A stretch of 60,276 nucleotides of DNA from an uncultured Clostridia bacterium (GTDB lineage Bacteria; Bacillota; Clostridia; TANB77; CAG-508): positions 1 through 60,276 of the forward strand of contig CANRHX010000008.1 in NCBI GenBank assembly GCA_947630545.1. Reading direction: 5' to 3'. Below, in pieces: positions 47,387 through 55,101 of this stretch; the stretch's first letter is position 1, and each line of letters starts with the position of its first letter. Made by a program: the position numbers and the translations under genes. The notes beneath the pieces are model-generated. The model saw only the letters and a list, made by a program, of their open reading frames with translations, had not been told where the DNA came from and did no database searches.

Positions 47387-48527
47387 AGGCATGATATTTG
47401 AAATAGTAAAAAAAGAAATAAGGGATGTTATTAGAGATAAAAAGACACTTTTAATGATGATAGTTGTCCCACTAATATTATATCCATTGATGTTTGGATT
47501 TATTATAACTTTAGAAGATTCAATGATGAATGCAGATGAAAGTGAATATAATAAAATAGGATTTGCTTTTGAAACAGATAAAGCATTAGATACAGTAATA
47601 GAAGAATTAGAAATAAAGAAAATAACAGGAACAGAAAACGAACTAAAAGAAAAGTTTGATAATCAAGAAATAGATGCATATATAACACTTAATGATAAAA
47701 AATTTACAATATATTATAGTGAAGGTAATGCTTATGGACAAGCAACCTTACAAATGGCTTACGAAATGATAGAAGGATATAAAAAAGCTATACAATCACA
47801 AATGTTAACAGCAGAAGGATTAATTCCAGACGAAATATTTAATGTGTATACTGTAGAAACTAAAGATGTATCTGGAAAAGATGCATATACTCAAATGATG
47901 TTAGGTATGGTACCTTCATTTATTCTTATGACTGCAACATTAACTGCAATATTCGCTGCAATTGATATGACTGCAGGAGAAAAAGAAAGAGGAACACTAG
48001 AAACATTATTAACATTCCCTTTAAAGAATGGTGATATAATAGGTGGAAAATTTATTGCAACAACTATTTGTACAGTTATTAGTTCAGTTATAGGTTTTCT
48101 ATCAATGTATGGAGTGTTATTATACTTATCAAAAAATTTAGAGTCATTCAAAGGAATGGAACTATTATCAATACAAAATATTTTATTTGCATTAATAATG
48201 TTTATTGTATTTGGAATGCTTATAAGTGCTATAGCCATCATAATAGCAAGCAAAGCAAAAAGCTTTAAAGAAGCTCAAAACTCTACACAACCATTAGCAT
48301 TTATTTCAATAATACCAATGTTTTTATCAATGATGGGAACTAAATTGGATTCAACATTAGCATTAATACCATTTGTTAATGTAAATTTACTACTGTCTGA
48401 TATAATTTCAAATACAGTCAATATGCAGTATTTTATTATAACAATTGTTGCTAATATTGTATTTGTATTCATAATAATGAAGGCAGTTATTAAATTGTTT
48501 AAATCTGATAAAATATTATTTAGTTAG
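47376..48527 (+). CDS. ABC-2 type permease (NatB-like)
   Basis: A 383-residue permease with the ABC-2/NatB layout: a first helix (LLMMIVVPLILYPLMFGF), a large extracytoplasmic domain (residues about 50-175), then five helices with the marker ERGTLETLLTFPLKNGDIIGGK. ATG at 47376 lies 8 nt after AGGAGG; a GTG at 47367 is in frame but overlaps the ribosome site. Works with the ATPase upstream. Confidence 0.88.
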   Translation: MKTKGMIFEIVKKEIRDVIRDKKTLLMMIVVPLILYPLMFGFIITLEDSMMNADESEYNKIGFAFETDKALDTVIEELEIKKITGTENELKEKFDNQEIDAYITLNDKKFTIYYSEGNAYGQATLQMAYEMIEGYKKAIQSQMLTAEGLIPDEIFNVYTVETKDVSGKDAYTQMMLGMVPSFILMTATLTAIFAAIDMTAGEKERGTLETLLTFPLKNGDIIGGKFIATTICTVISSVIGFLSMYGVLLYLSKNLESFKGMELLSIQNILFALIMFIVFGMLISAIAIIIASKAKSFKEAQNSTQPLAFISIIPMFLSMMGTKLDSTLALIPFVNVNLLLSDIISNTVNMQYFIITIVANIVFVFIIMKAVIKLFKSDKILFS

Positions 48528-48585
48528 AGTGGAAAGAAAACTGTACTATTAAATCACAAAAAATATAAAAAGATGGTCAAACCTC

Positions 48586-48615
48586 TTGACTTTTCGAGAC
48601 TTTAAAATATATAAT
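48586..48615 (+). promoter_or_regulatory. Putative sigH promoter
   Basis: TTGACT (48586-48591), 18 nt, TATAAT (48610-48615). Confidence 0.5.
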
Positions 48616-48651
48616 ACAAAAAAAGCACATTTGGAGGTATTCTAGGCAAAT

Positions 48652-49302
48652 ATGGAGCAAAAAAATAACGTATATTTCAAATCAAGCAATTATATAGATT
48701 TGTCAGATGAAGAAGTAATAAGACTAATAAAACAAGGAGATGACCATGCTTTTTCATATTTATTTGAAAAATACAAAGACTTGATAAATGTAAAAGTATC
48801 AAAATACTATATAGTCGGAGCAGAAAGAGAAGATACAATTCAAGAAGGTATGATAGGATTATTTAAAGCTATAAAAAGCTTTGATGAAACAAAACAAAAT
48901 TCTTTCAAAACATTTGCTAATATTTGTGTTGAAAGACAATTAATAACAGCAATAAAAAGTTCAAATAGACAAAAACATATCCCATTAAATTCATATTTAT
49001 CATTAAATAATTCTGCATATGAAAATGATGATAATGATGAGGAATTAATAAATACGTTTGATAGTAAAACAATAGAAGATCCATTAGAAACTATAATGAA
49101 AAAAGAGTATCTTACTGAAATAGAGAGCACTATAGATAAAACATTAAGCGGATTTGAAAAACAAGTTTTAAATAGATATATAAAGGGCGAAAGTTATGTT
49201 GATATTGCTACAAGATTAAATGCACCTGTAAAATCTGTCGATAACGCAATTCAAAGAATTAGAAAAAAAGCTATAAAAAATTTATTTGATAATGAAAATT
49301 AA
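48652..49302 (+). CDS. sigH: RNA polymerase sigma factor SigH
   Basis: A 216-residue group-3 sigma factor of the SigH/Spo0H type. Region 2 (LIKQGDDHAFSYLFEKYKDL; YIVGAEREDTIQEGMIGLFKAIKSF; FKTFANICVERQLITAIKSSNRQKH) is very like SigH, and region 4 has a helix-turn-helix (ESYVDIATRLNAPVKSVDNAIQRIRKK). In spore formers it acts at entry to stationary phase; in others it controls competence. GGAGG is 14 nt from ATG, farther than usual, and an in-frame TAG just upstream excludes an earlier start. Confidence 0.88.
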   Translation: MEQKNNVYFKSSNYIDLSDEEVIRLIKQGDDHAFSYLFEKYKDLINVKVSKYYIVGAEREDTIQEGMIGLFKAIKSFDETKQNSFKTFANICVERQLITAIKSSNRQKHIPLNSYLSLNNSAYENDDNDEELINTFDSKTIEDPLETIMKKEYLTEIESTIDKTLSGFEKQVLNRYIKGESYVDIATRLNAPVKSVDNAIQRIRKKAIKNLFDNEN

Positions 49303-49335
49303 AAAAGTCCGAATGATAATTTCGGACTTTTTTAA
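49301..49335 (+). terminator. sigH terminator
   Basis: AAAAAAGTCCGAA, 7-nt loop, TTCGGACTTTTTT; perfect 13-bp stem. Confidence 0.9.
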
Positions 49336-49467
49336 TTTTTAAAACTCAAGAATATTATACAATAAGCAAAATATGTAACAAAATGATTTTTACTGACAAA
49401 TTTCGACAAAAAACAATAAAAACATATGTTATACTCTTTTTATAATTATAAAAAGGGGGAAATATAA

Positions 49468-50454
49468 ATGGAAGAAAAACAAAAAAAATCGGATTCTAGT
49501 ATAATTATTGTAATAGCTGTAGTTATATTAATTATAATAGGAGTAAATTTTATTACTAATATGGGAGATAGTAAAAATAAAACACAAGATGTTTCATATG
49601 ATAAGAATGAAGAAGAAAAATTAGAAAATCCATACAAAGTTACTGATGAATATGATGGCATTTATAAATTTGAATTAAAATCTGATAATGGAAGCGGAAC
49701 TACATTTACTTCTAAAGGAGTAATTGAATTTTATAACGGTATTAGTAAAGTAAAATATTTTAGAAACAATAATACTGTGACTAATTATGATTTAAATAAC
49801 GAAGGTTATTGTGGGATAAATAAAGAAGAAAATTCTAAATTTTATTTTTCAATAGGGGGAAATAGTACTGTATACGAGTGTACAAATAAGAACAATAACC
49901 TTTTATGCAAATTAAAAAGTGAATTTGATTTAACAGGAAATTCTAATAACGAATTAAATTTAACATATATAGAAGGTGCTAAAGATATAGATAGTGAATA
50001 TCTAAAATTAGAAAAAGAAGAAAAAGAAAGAATAGAAAAAGAAGAAAAAGCACAAGAAGAGAAAAAAGAAAAAGAGGAAAAGGCACAAAAAGAAAAAGAA
50101 GAAAAGGACTTTAAAAAAAGTTGTAAAAAATATACATTTGAGCAAATGGCAAGAAATCCAGACAAATTTAAAGGAACAAATGTAAAATTAACAGGAGAGG
50201 TTGTACAAGTTATAGAGGGTACATTATCTACAGATTTAAGAGTTAATATTACTAAAGAAGGAACATATTCAACATATTATACAGATACAATATATGTTAC
50301 ATATTATCCTGAAGATGGAGAAGATAAAATATTAGAAGATGATATAATAACAATTTATGGCACTTCTCAAGGAGATTACACTTATACAAGCACTTTAGGT
50401 GCTCCGATAACATTGCCATATATTTCAGCAAAATATATAGAACTAAAAAAATAA
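49468..50454 (+). CDS. Membrane-anchored protein with coiled coil and OB-like domain
   Basis: The 328-residue product has a membrane segment at residues 10-31 (SIIIVIAVVILIIIGVNFI), a beta-rich domain (about 50-170), a Glu/Lys coiled coil (about 172-215) and a C-terminal domain with NPDKFKGTNVKLTGEVVQVI, typical of the tRNA_anti-like OB fold seen in secreted Clostridia proteins. The larger part would be outside the cell. AAAAAGGGGGAAATATAA precedes ATG. Function unknown. Confidence 0.7.
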   Translation: MEEKQKKSDSSIIIVIAVVILIIIGVNFITNMGDSKNKTQDVSYDKNEEEKLENPYKVTDEYDGIYKFELKSDNGSGTTFTSKGVIEFYNGISKVKYFRNNNTVTNYDLNNEGYCGINKEENSKFYFSIGGNSTVYECTNKNNNLLCKLKSEFDLTGNSNNELNLTYIEGAKDIDSEYLKLEKEEKERIEKEEKAQEEKKEKEEKAQKEKEEKDFKKSCKKYTFEQMARNPDKFKGTNVKLTGEVVQVIEGTLSTDLRVNITKEGTYSTYYTDTIYVTYYPEDGEDKILEDDIITIYGTSQGDYTYTSTLGAPITLPYISAKYIELKK

Positions 50455-50500
50455 AAAATAGATAAATATATTGAAATATAGCTATTTTTTGCTTGGTGCC
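50453..50500. repeat. Diverged copy of the tRNA-Thr terminator and 3' end
   Basis: The hairpin AAAAAATAG...CTATTTTTT plus GCTTGGTGCC closely resembles the segment 51134-51180 (AAAAAACAGCTAAATGTATT... GCATGGTGC), which is the terminator plus CACCA end of the tRNA-Thr fragment. It may also end the gene before it. The two copies bracket the toxin-antitoxin module. Confidence 0.45.
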
Positions 50501-50547
50501 ATTGATGTAGATATATACAACTTTTAGTAAAAATTTATTCTGTTCGC

Positions 50548-50576
50548 TTGAATTTTATTTATAAATATTGTATAGT
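50548..50576 (+). promoter_or_regulatory. Toxin promoter
   Basis: TTGAAT (50548-50553), 17 nt, TATAGT (50571-50576). Confidence 0.55.
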
Positions 50577-50617
50577 AATATTCATAGGAAATGAGAAAAG
50601 TAGATGTGTTCGTGTTG

Positions 50618-50656
50618 CCACCTACATACACAGATTTACTGTGAGATAGGAGGTGG
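50618..50656 (+). promoter_or_regulatory. Hairpin hiding the toxin ribosome site
   Basis: CCACCT (50618-50623) pairs with AGGTGG (50651-50656), part of the ribosome site AGGAGGTGG. A second stem, CACAG (50629-50633) with CTGTG (50639-50643), lies inside. The toxin start codon is 6 nt further on, so the folded RNA should be poorly translated, as is usual for type I toxins. Confidence 0.6.
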
Positions 50657-50661
50657 TGTCT

Positions 50662-50775
50662 ATGGTAGAATCAGCATTATTAACAATAAGCTATCTATTA
50701 TTCTATGGATTAATAGGTATAACTATCATAAATATTGCCTTAATCATAACTTTGGTTATCATTTTGAGCAAATAA
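50662..50775 (+). CDS. Small hydrophobic peptide, probable type I toxin
   Basis: A 37-residue peptide (MVESALLTISYLLFYG...), nearly all Leu, Ile, Val and Tyr, with one long membrane segment and a C-terminal Ser-Lys. Size and character match membrane-acting type I toxins or holin-like toxins. It has a consensus-type promoter, a sequestered ribosome site, a terminator 1 nt after the stop, and a perfect opposing promoter for an antisense RNA. Not matched to a named family. Confidence 0.7.
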   Translation: MVESALLTISYLLFYGLIGITIINIALIITLVIILSK

Positions 50776-50776
50776 T

Positions 50777-50818
50777 AAAACGGCACATTTGCTTGGCAGA
50801 GCGATGTGTCGTTTATCC
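50777..50818. terminator. Shared bidirectional terminator of toxin and antisense RNA
   Basis: AAACGGCACAT pairs with ATGTGTCGTTT (one G-U), with A and T runs on both sides. Confidence 0.75.
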
Positions 50819-50861
50819 ATATTTTTGTGTGGTAACCGCATTTCTGCGATTGTCATTTCCT
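50777..50861 (-). ncRNA. Antisense RNA, probable antitoxin
   Basis: A perfect minus-strand promoter, TTGACA (50896-50891), 17 nt, TATAAT (50873-50868), would start an RNA near 50861. It would run through a small hairpin (CGCAGAAATGCG) and end at the shared hairpin 50777-50815, pairing with the 3' end of the toxin mRNA. This is the layout of convergent type I systems such as txpA/ratA or bsrG/SR4. Confidence 0.65.
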
Positions 50862-50867
50862 ATCTTT

Positions 50868-50896
50868 ATTATACTTAAATTTTTAGCCTTTGTCAA
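50868..50896 (-). promoter_or_regulatory. Antitoxin RNA promoter
   Basis: Reverse strand TTGACA, 17 nt, TATAAT; exact consensus. Confidence 0.75.
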
Positions 50897-51137
50897 ATTT
50901 TTTAATAAGATTCATTGCATAAACTTTTTGTGGGAAACACCACTTTTGATATTTAACCATACATTATTTTTTGAATATTTTTTATCTTTCTGCCTATAAT
51001 ATTTGTAGGTGAAAGATTTTTTGTAAGATACATTTGTATCTTGATTTAAGCATATATTTCGTTGGGTATGTGCTTTTTTCATTTGCTGCTTGAATGATGC
51101 TAGCTTCCATGGATGAGTCATTGGAGAAATAAAAAAT
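50897..51137. other. Non-coding spacer
   Basis: AT-rich sequence between the antitoxin promoter and the tRNA terminator. Some short inverted repeats (GTAAGATACATTTGTATCTT near 51025) are visible, but no gene. Confidence 0.3.
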
Positions 51138-51173
51138 AAAAAACAGCTAAATGTATTGAAATAGCTGTTTTTG
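51138..51173 (-). terminator. Terminator of the tRNA-Thr locus
   Basis: On the minus strand AAAAACAGCTA...TAGCTGTTTTTT directly after the CCA end of the tRNA fragment. Confidence 0.7.
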
Positions 51174-51175
51174 CA

Positions 51176-51221
51176 TGGTGCTTCCAACGGGAATCGAACC
51201 CATGACCTCAGCCTTACCAAG
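51176..51221 (-). other. attachment site: 3' half of tRNA-Thr(GGU)
   Basis: The minus strand reads CTTGGTAAGGCTGAGGTC, then a T arm GGGTTCGATTCCC, then GTTGGAAGCACCA. This is the anticodon loop (GGU) through CCA of a tRNA-Thr; the 5' half is missing, and AT-rich element DNA takes its place. With an integrase 80 nt away this is the junction of an element integrated in the tRNA gene. The intact, restored tRNA should lie at the far end of the element, outside the window. Confidence 0.8.
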
Positions 51222-51302
51222 AAAAATATTTTAACCGCTATATATAAGAAGAATAGGTACATATAGAGGTTTTTATTTTTTCATGACACACTTTTTGACA
51301 CA

Positions 51303-52394
51303 CTAATAAGTATTTTTTATATAAGTATTTATTGATAAAGCGGAACTTTCTTGTTCTTCGTCTAAATGAGTATATATATCATATACCATTTTAGCAGAAG
51401 AATGTCCCATTAACCTTTGAGCTTCTTTTATTTTTATTCCTGCATAGTATAGCATAGTACAATATGAATGTCTCAAAATATAATAAGAGAATACAATTTT
51501 ACCCTCATCTTTTTCTATATTTTTATTTAATTCAAATAGAAATGAATCTAAATGGGTTTTAAGAGCTTGTTTTGTCCACATTGATAATTTATCTGTTTCT
51601 TTTCCAAAAACAAAATTTGAACCGTTTTCGCTTTGAATTTTGATATGTTTTTTTAAAATATCAATCAAGAAATCTGGAATAGGTATAATTCTGCTTTTCA
51701 AATTTTTAGTCGACTTAATTTTAGGTTGGTTTTGAGCAAGAGATACTGCTTTATTTATATTTATAGTTTTATTGTCTAAATCAATATCATTCAAAGTTAG
51801 TGCTACACATTCTTCAGGTCGTAAGCCACAAAACCTAATTATTAATATAAATAAACCATATTTATGTTTTAAAGCTAAATTTATTACTTTCTTATCTTGT
51901 TCTATAGTTAGAGTATGTCTTTCTCCTTTTTGGTATTTTATTTTTTTTATTCCAGAAGCAGGATTTTTTTCAATATAATTATTTAATACTGCAGATGTTA
52001 AGATCCTTTTGCATTCCATTAAAGTTCTATTTGTCACATCTTTATAACCTTTTTTTTCCATATCTGTAACCATTCTTTGTATATCATTTGGCTTGATGTA
52101 AGATAGTTTCATATTTCCAATGTATTCATACATATGCTTTAATCTATTTTGTACGGAATTTTGAGTAGCAATTTCTTTATTAGATATATTTAATTCAAAC
52201 CATTCTTCAGCATAATTTTTAAATGATATTGAAGATTTATTTATGATTTTATTGTTAATAGCTTTATATTTTAATTCTATATATTGATTTTCTAAATCTT
52301 TTGGGTTATCTGAATATATAGATTGAAGTTTTCCATTTATACTTATTCTTTTCATCAATCTACCATCTTTTCTTGTTGTATATGTAAATGCCAT
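51303..52394 (-). CDS. int: Tyrosine-type site-specific integrase
   Basis: The 363-residue phage integrase has the N-terminal AP2-like arm-binding part, the SAM-like core-binding domain (FKNYAEEWFELN near 64), and the catalytic domain with Arg in FCGLRPEECVALTLNDI, Lys region, HSYCTMLYYAG (R-H-S in YILRHSY), GHSSAKMVYDIYTH and the nucleophile Tyr near 345. It would integrate the element into tRNA-Thr, next to which it lies. The ATG follows GGAGGTTCTGTT. Confidence 0.94.
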   Translation of the reverse strand: MAFTYTTRKDGRLMKRISINGKLQSIYSDNPKDLENQYIELKYKAINNKIINKSSISFKNYAEEWFELNISNKEIATQNSVQNRLKHMYEYIGNMKLSYIKPNDIQRMVTDMEKKGYKDVTNRTLMECKRILTSAVLNNYIEKNPASGIKKIKYQKGERHTLTIEQDKKVINLALKHKYGLFILIIRFCGLRPEECVALTLNDIDLDNKTININKAVSLAQNQPKIKSTKNLKSRIIPIPDFLIDILKKHIKIQSENGSNFVFGKETDKLSMWTKQALKTHLDSFLFELNKNIEKDEGKIVFSYYILRHSYCTMLYYAGIKIKEAQRLMGHSSAKMVYDIYTHLDEEQESSALSINTYIKNTY

Positions 52395-52464
52395 AACAGA
52401 ACCTCCGTTTGTTTTTGTATTTAAAATATAAGTGCTATTTCTAGCACTTTTTCTTTAGTATAGT

Positions 52465-52881
52465 TTATTCAAATCCATTGTACTGCTTATAATAATAATT
52501 TATACATCTTGCCATATAGGGTGGTTCTACATCGAAATAATCTGCTAATTGAGTAATAGTAGTTAACCCTTTTTTCATTAGTTGCTTTATTTTATCATAA
52601 GGGAAGAATGTTTCCCATGATTTCTTATCTGCTTTATATTCCATTTTTTCAACTAATTCGAGAGAGGAATTAGTTTTATAATAAGTTCCAGAATAGTAAT
52701 GTCCGAGTTCTTGAATTAAAACTGTATTAGTAGAAATATTAGTAGGTGTTTGTTTTTCGTCTACTACAATTGCTGTTACATCTTTATAATGAGTTATCAT
52801 ACCATTACTATTTTTAAGTGAATGGTTAACATACTGAATATTTTCTTTTTCTAATATGTTATATAAAGATGTGGTTTCCAT
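52465..52881 (-). CDS. ImmA/IrrE-like protein with altered zinc motif
   Basis: A 138-residue homologue of ImmA, the protease that cleaves the repressor of integrative elements. The zinc motif reads LIQELGHYYSG: the first His of HExxH is Gln, which should weaken metal binding or abolish proteolysis. The later acidic segment EKMEYKADKKSWE is in place, and a C-terminal helix-turn-helix-like part follows. Its start overlaps the repressor stop, the usual ImmR-ImmA pairing. Confidence 0.8.
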   Translation of the reverse strand: METTSLYNILEKENIQYVNHSLKNSNGMITHYKDVTAIVVDEKQTPTNISTNTVLIQELGHYYSGTYYKTNSSLELVEKMEYKADKKSWETFFPYDKIKQLMKKGLTTITQLADYFDVEPPYMARCINYYYKQYNGFE

Positions 52882-53226
52882 TTATTTTTCCTCTTTATTT
52901 TCTTCATTTTTTTGTTTAGCTAAAAGTCCTTCTATAATATTTTTTGCTATTTCTTGATTTTCCTTATTTAGTCCTTTTATGCCTGTAGCAAAAGCTATGT
53001 CTATGTCTTCTAATTCTACTTTATTTGGATTTCTAATATCAGATTTGCCTAAAAGATAGTCTGTTGATACGTTAAAAAATTCAGCTAATTTTATAACGGT
53101 TTCTGTACTCATATCTCTTTTTCCATTTTCGTATTGAGTAATTGCAGGAATAGAAACTCCTAACAATTTGGCAATATCTTTTTGAAAAAGCTCTTTTTCT
53201 TCTCTTAATTTTTTTAATCTATTCAT
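52882..53226 (-). CDS. XRE-family phage repressor (CI/ImmR type)
   Basis: A 114-residue protein with an N-terminal helix-turn-helix (LFQKDIAKLLGVSIPAITQY, residues 13-32, then ENGKRDMSTETVIKLAEFF), and a short acidic C-terminal region. AAGGTAAAA precedes ATG. Divergent from the Cro-like gene across an intergenic region with three similar operator-like repeats. Confidence 0.9.
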   Translation of the reverse strand: MNRLKKLREEKELFQKDIAKLLGVSIPAITQYENGKRDMSTETVIKLAEFFNVSTDYLLGKSDIRNPNKVELEDIDIAFATGIKGLNKENQEIAKNIIEGLLAKQKNEENKEEK

Positions 53227-53444
53227 TTTTACCTTCCTTAATTAACATAATCGAAAAATATATCTATATTATATAACAAAAAGTTAAATATGTAAAGTTT
53301 TTTTTTAAATTTTTTTCTTACAGTCCTAACGGTTTTAACAAAATGTAAAAATATTTTTTAAAAAAGTATTGACAATTTACAAATAGTTAATTATAATAAC
53401 CGTAACAAAGTTAACAAATAGTAAATTAAAGAAAGGAGATAAAA
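53227..53444. promoter_or_regulatory. Lysogeny switch: promoter and repeated operators
   Basis: The rightward promoter is perfect: TTGACA (53369-53374), 17 nt, TATAAT (53392-53397). Three similar boxes are seen: AACAAAAAGTTAA (53275-53287), TACAAATAGTTAA (53378-53390, inside the promoter spacer) and AACAAATAGTAAA (53413-53425). They probably bind the CI- and Cro-like proteins. Confidence 0.6.
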
Positions 53445-53654
53445 ATGTTAAAAAGTAATTTGAAAGAGTTAAGAACAAAAAATGGATTGACACAAAAACA
53501 AGTAGCAGATTCGACAGATACGACAACAACTTATATTTCATTGCTTGAAAATGGGCATAAAAATCCAAGCGACAAAATGAAAGAAAAATTAGCTAGGTTG
53601 TATAGATGTCATGTTGAAGATATTTATTCGGCATTACGATTAACAAAATGTTAA
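53445..53654 (+). CDS. Cro-like XRE-family regulator
   Basis: A 69-residue helix-turn-helix protein (LRTKNGLTQKQVADSTDTTT; LLENGHKNPSDKMKEKLARL), starting after AAAGGAG. It is the first gene rightward of the switch region, the usual position of Cro. Confidence 0.88.
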   Translation: MLKSNLKELRTKNGLTQKQVADSTDTTTTYISLLENGHKNPSDKMKEKLARLYRCHVEDIYSALRLTKC

Positions 53655-53678
53655 ACGAAACTAAATAAGAAGGTAAAC

Positions 53679-53831
53679 ATGTTAAGTGATGAAGAAATTA
53701 ATAAAGGCCTTGAAGAGGCAATAGAAAGATATGCAAAGAAAGAAGTAGATAGAAAAAGAGCAGTAAGTTTCTTTGCGTTAGGATTTAGCATATCAACGAT
53801 AATATTTTTAATAATTCTATTATTTAAATAA
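53679..53831 (+). CDS. Small membrane protein, 50 residues
   Basis: Starts MLSDEEINKGLEEAIERY after AGAAGGTAAAC, with one membrane helix at the C terminus (FFALGFSISTIIFLIILLFK). Its last codons overlap the last codons of the convergent gene at 53820, both proteins ending Leu-Phe-Lys across the palindrome TTATTTAAATAA. Unrecognised early phage gene. Confidence 0.55.
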   Translation: MLSDEEINKGLEEAIERYAKKEVDRKRAVSFFALGFSISTIIFLIILLFK

Positions 53832-54020
53832 TGAAATTATTATACCAATAACAGAAAGTATTAAATCAATAATTACTAGTACATTAGTTTTAAAATATTC
53901 ACTATGTTTTTTGTGTTTATTACTTTTGCATTTAGATTTTAAAAATTCATCGTTTAATAAGTTGCGTTCTTTATTGGTTTTACATTGTTTAAGTTTTTGC
54001 TGATATTCAGTATCAGTCAT
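53820..54020 (-). CDS. Small membrane protein, 66 residues
   Basis: The ATG at 54020 follows AGAGGTGATTATA. The N-terminal half is Lys-rich (YQQKLKQCKTNKERNLLNDE) and the C-terminal 20 residues form a membrane helix. It resembles small phage or plasmid proteins of unknown role; its leader is similar to that of 54485-54664. Confidence 0.5.
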   Translation of the reverse strand: MTDTEYQQKLKQCKTNKERNLLNDEFLKSKCKSNKHKKHSEYFKTNVLVIIDLILSVIGIIISLFK

Positions 54021-54109
54021 TATAATCACCTCTAAAGTGATTATAGCACAAATTGAAACAAAGATAATCAAAAAACATAAAATAAAAAAATAAAGATTAG
54101 GAGGAGAGT

Positions 54110-54235
54110 ATGAATATAAAAAAAGAAGAACAATCAGAGTGCAAGTCTGAATGTTCTAAAATAAATGTTACAGTAGGCGATAAAAAATTAATAGAAATAC
54201 TTTCTACTGATTTAGCCAATCGTGAAAAAATTTAA
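54110..54235 (+). CDS. Small protein, 41 residues
   Basis: A strong AGGAGGAGAGT precedes ATG; the product (MNIKKEEQSECKSECSK...) has two Cys-x3-Cys-like pairs in CKSEC and a helical end. Unknown. Confidence 0.45.
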   Translation: MNIKKEEQSECKSECSKINVTVGDKKLIEILSTDLANREKI

Positions 54236-54251
54236 AGATAAGGAGGAAGAA

Positions 54252-54488
54252 ATGAAAATAAAATTTGAAAATATAGATGTGAAAAATTAAAAAAAGATAA
54301 GAGAATTAATAAACGATATTATTGAGGCTGATAAAAATGAGATGGAGTTAACAGAAGAAAACCTAAAAAAAGCACATGATATTGTAGACAAAATGATTAC
54401 ATTAAGAAATATTTTATTAATGCGTTTATCATCAGGAACTATAAAAATAGTAAGTTCTGATGGGACAGAACTTACCAGAATGTTTTAA
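54252..54488 (+). pseudogene. Small phage gene with in-frame TAA
   Basis: AAGGAGGAAGAA precedes ATG. After 12 codons (MKIKFENIDVKN) there is TAA at 54288-54290 in an A-rich run, and the same frame then stays open for 65 codons of helical protein (KKIRELINDIIEADKN...) to 54488. Either a nonsense mutation, or two pieces of which the second lacks a start. No CGG is involved. Confidence 0.4.
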
Positions 54489-54664
54489 GAATTAAGCCAA
54501 TTGTGATATTTTTCAAGCAATTTTATATTAAATTCGGGAATTGCTTTATAAAGGGAAACTTCAGCTGGCTCTGAATAATTTTTATTTGAAATATCATTAC
54601 AAATGCTATCAAATAATTCCTTATAATTTACTGAATTTAAAAAGTCATTAAAATTTTTATTCAC
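54485..54664 (-). CDS. Small protein, 59 residues
   Basis: The GTG at 54664 is 7 nt after GGAAGGTGGTG. The product is helical and acidic (FLNSVNYKELFDSICNDIS). It is opposite to its neighbours, touching the gene ending at 54488. Unknown. Confidence 0.45.
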   Translation of the reverse strand: MNKNFNDFLNSVNYKELFDSICNDISNKNYSEPAEVSLYKAIPEFNIKLLEKYHNWLNS

Positions 54665-54729
54665 TATAATCACCACCTTCCAAAAGTATTATAGCATAGG
54701 TGGAAATAAAATAAAAGGAGGGAAAATAA

Positions 54730-54936
54730 ATGCCAGCTACAAAATTACAACAAAAAGCAAGGAAGAAATATGCAACAGTAAAAGAATTTTCAGAACAGTA
54801 TCACATGAGTATAGCTCAAGCTTATAGAGTAACTACTTTACCAGAAATGCAAGAAGCAATTATAAAAACTGGAGTAAAGAGTAAAAGGATAGATTTAGAT
54901 AGAGCCTTTGAAATAATGCAACAAATATTTAGATAA
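54730..54936 (+). CDS. Small DNA-binding protein, excisionase-like
   Basis: A 68-residue basic protein with a helix-turn-helix-like block YATVKEFSEQYHMSIAQAYR and a following helix. Position in the early region fits an excisionase or small regulator. AAAGGAGGGAAAATAA precedes ATG. Confidence 0.55.
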   Translation: MPATKLQQKARKKYATVKEFSEQYHMSIAQAYRVTTLPEMQEAIIKTGVKSKRIDLDRAFEIMQQIFR

Positions 54937-54954
54937 AGAAAGGAGGAAATACCA

Positions 54955-55086
54955 ATGAAAAGAAAAATAAACCCAAATAAAGTATACGCTTTTATAGGAC
55001 GAGCAGTAGTTTATGCATCAATTTGGGCATTATCAGTAACAGGAATATTTTATGCAGTAACAAATTGTATAACAGTTTATAGATAG
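54955..55086 (+). CDS. Small membrane protein, 43 residues
   Basis: AAAGGAGGAAATACC precedes ATG. The N terminus is basic (MKRKINPNKVYAF) and one membrane helix follows (AVVYASIWALSVTGIFYAV). Unknown early phage gene. Confidence 0.5.
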   Translation: MKRKINPNKVYAFIGRAVVYASIWALSVTGIFYAVTNCITVYR

Positions 55087-55101
55087 AAAGGAGGAATAAA
55101 T

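Noticed and set aside
50604..50999. 131-codon plus-strand ORF across the toxin region
   Set aside because: It reads through the toxin hairpin, the toxin gene out of frame, and the terminator; the 37-residue peptide with its own ribosome site explains the region better.
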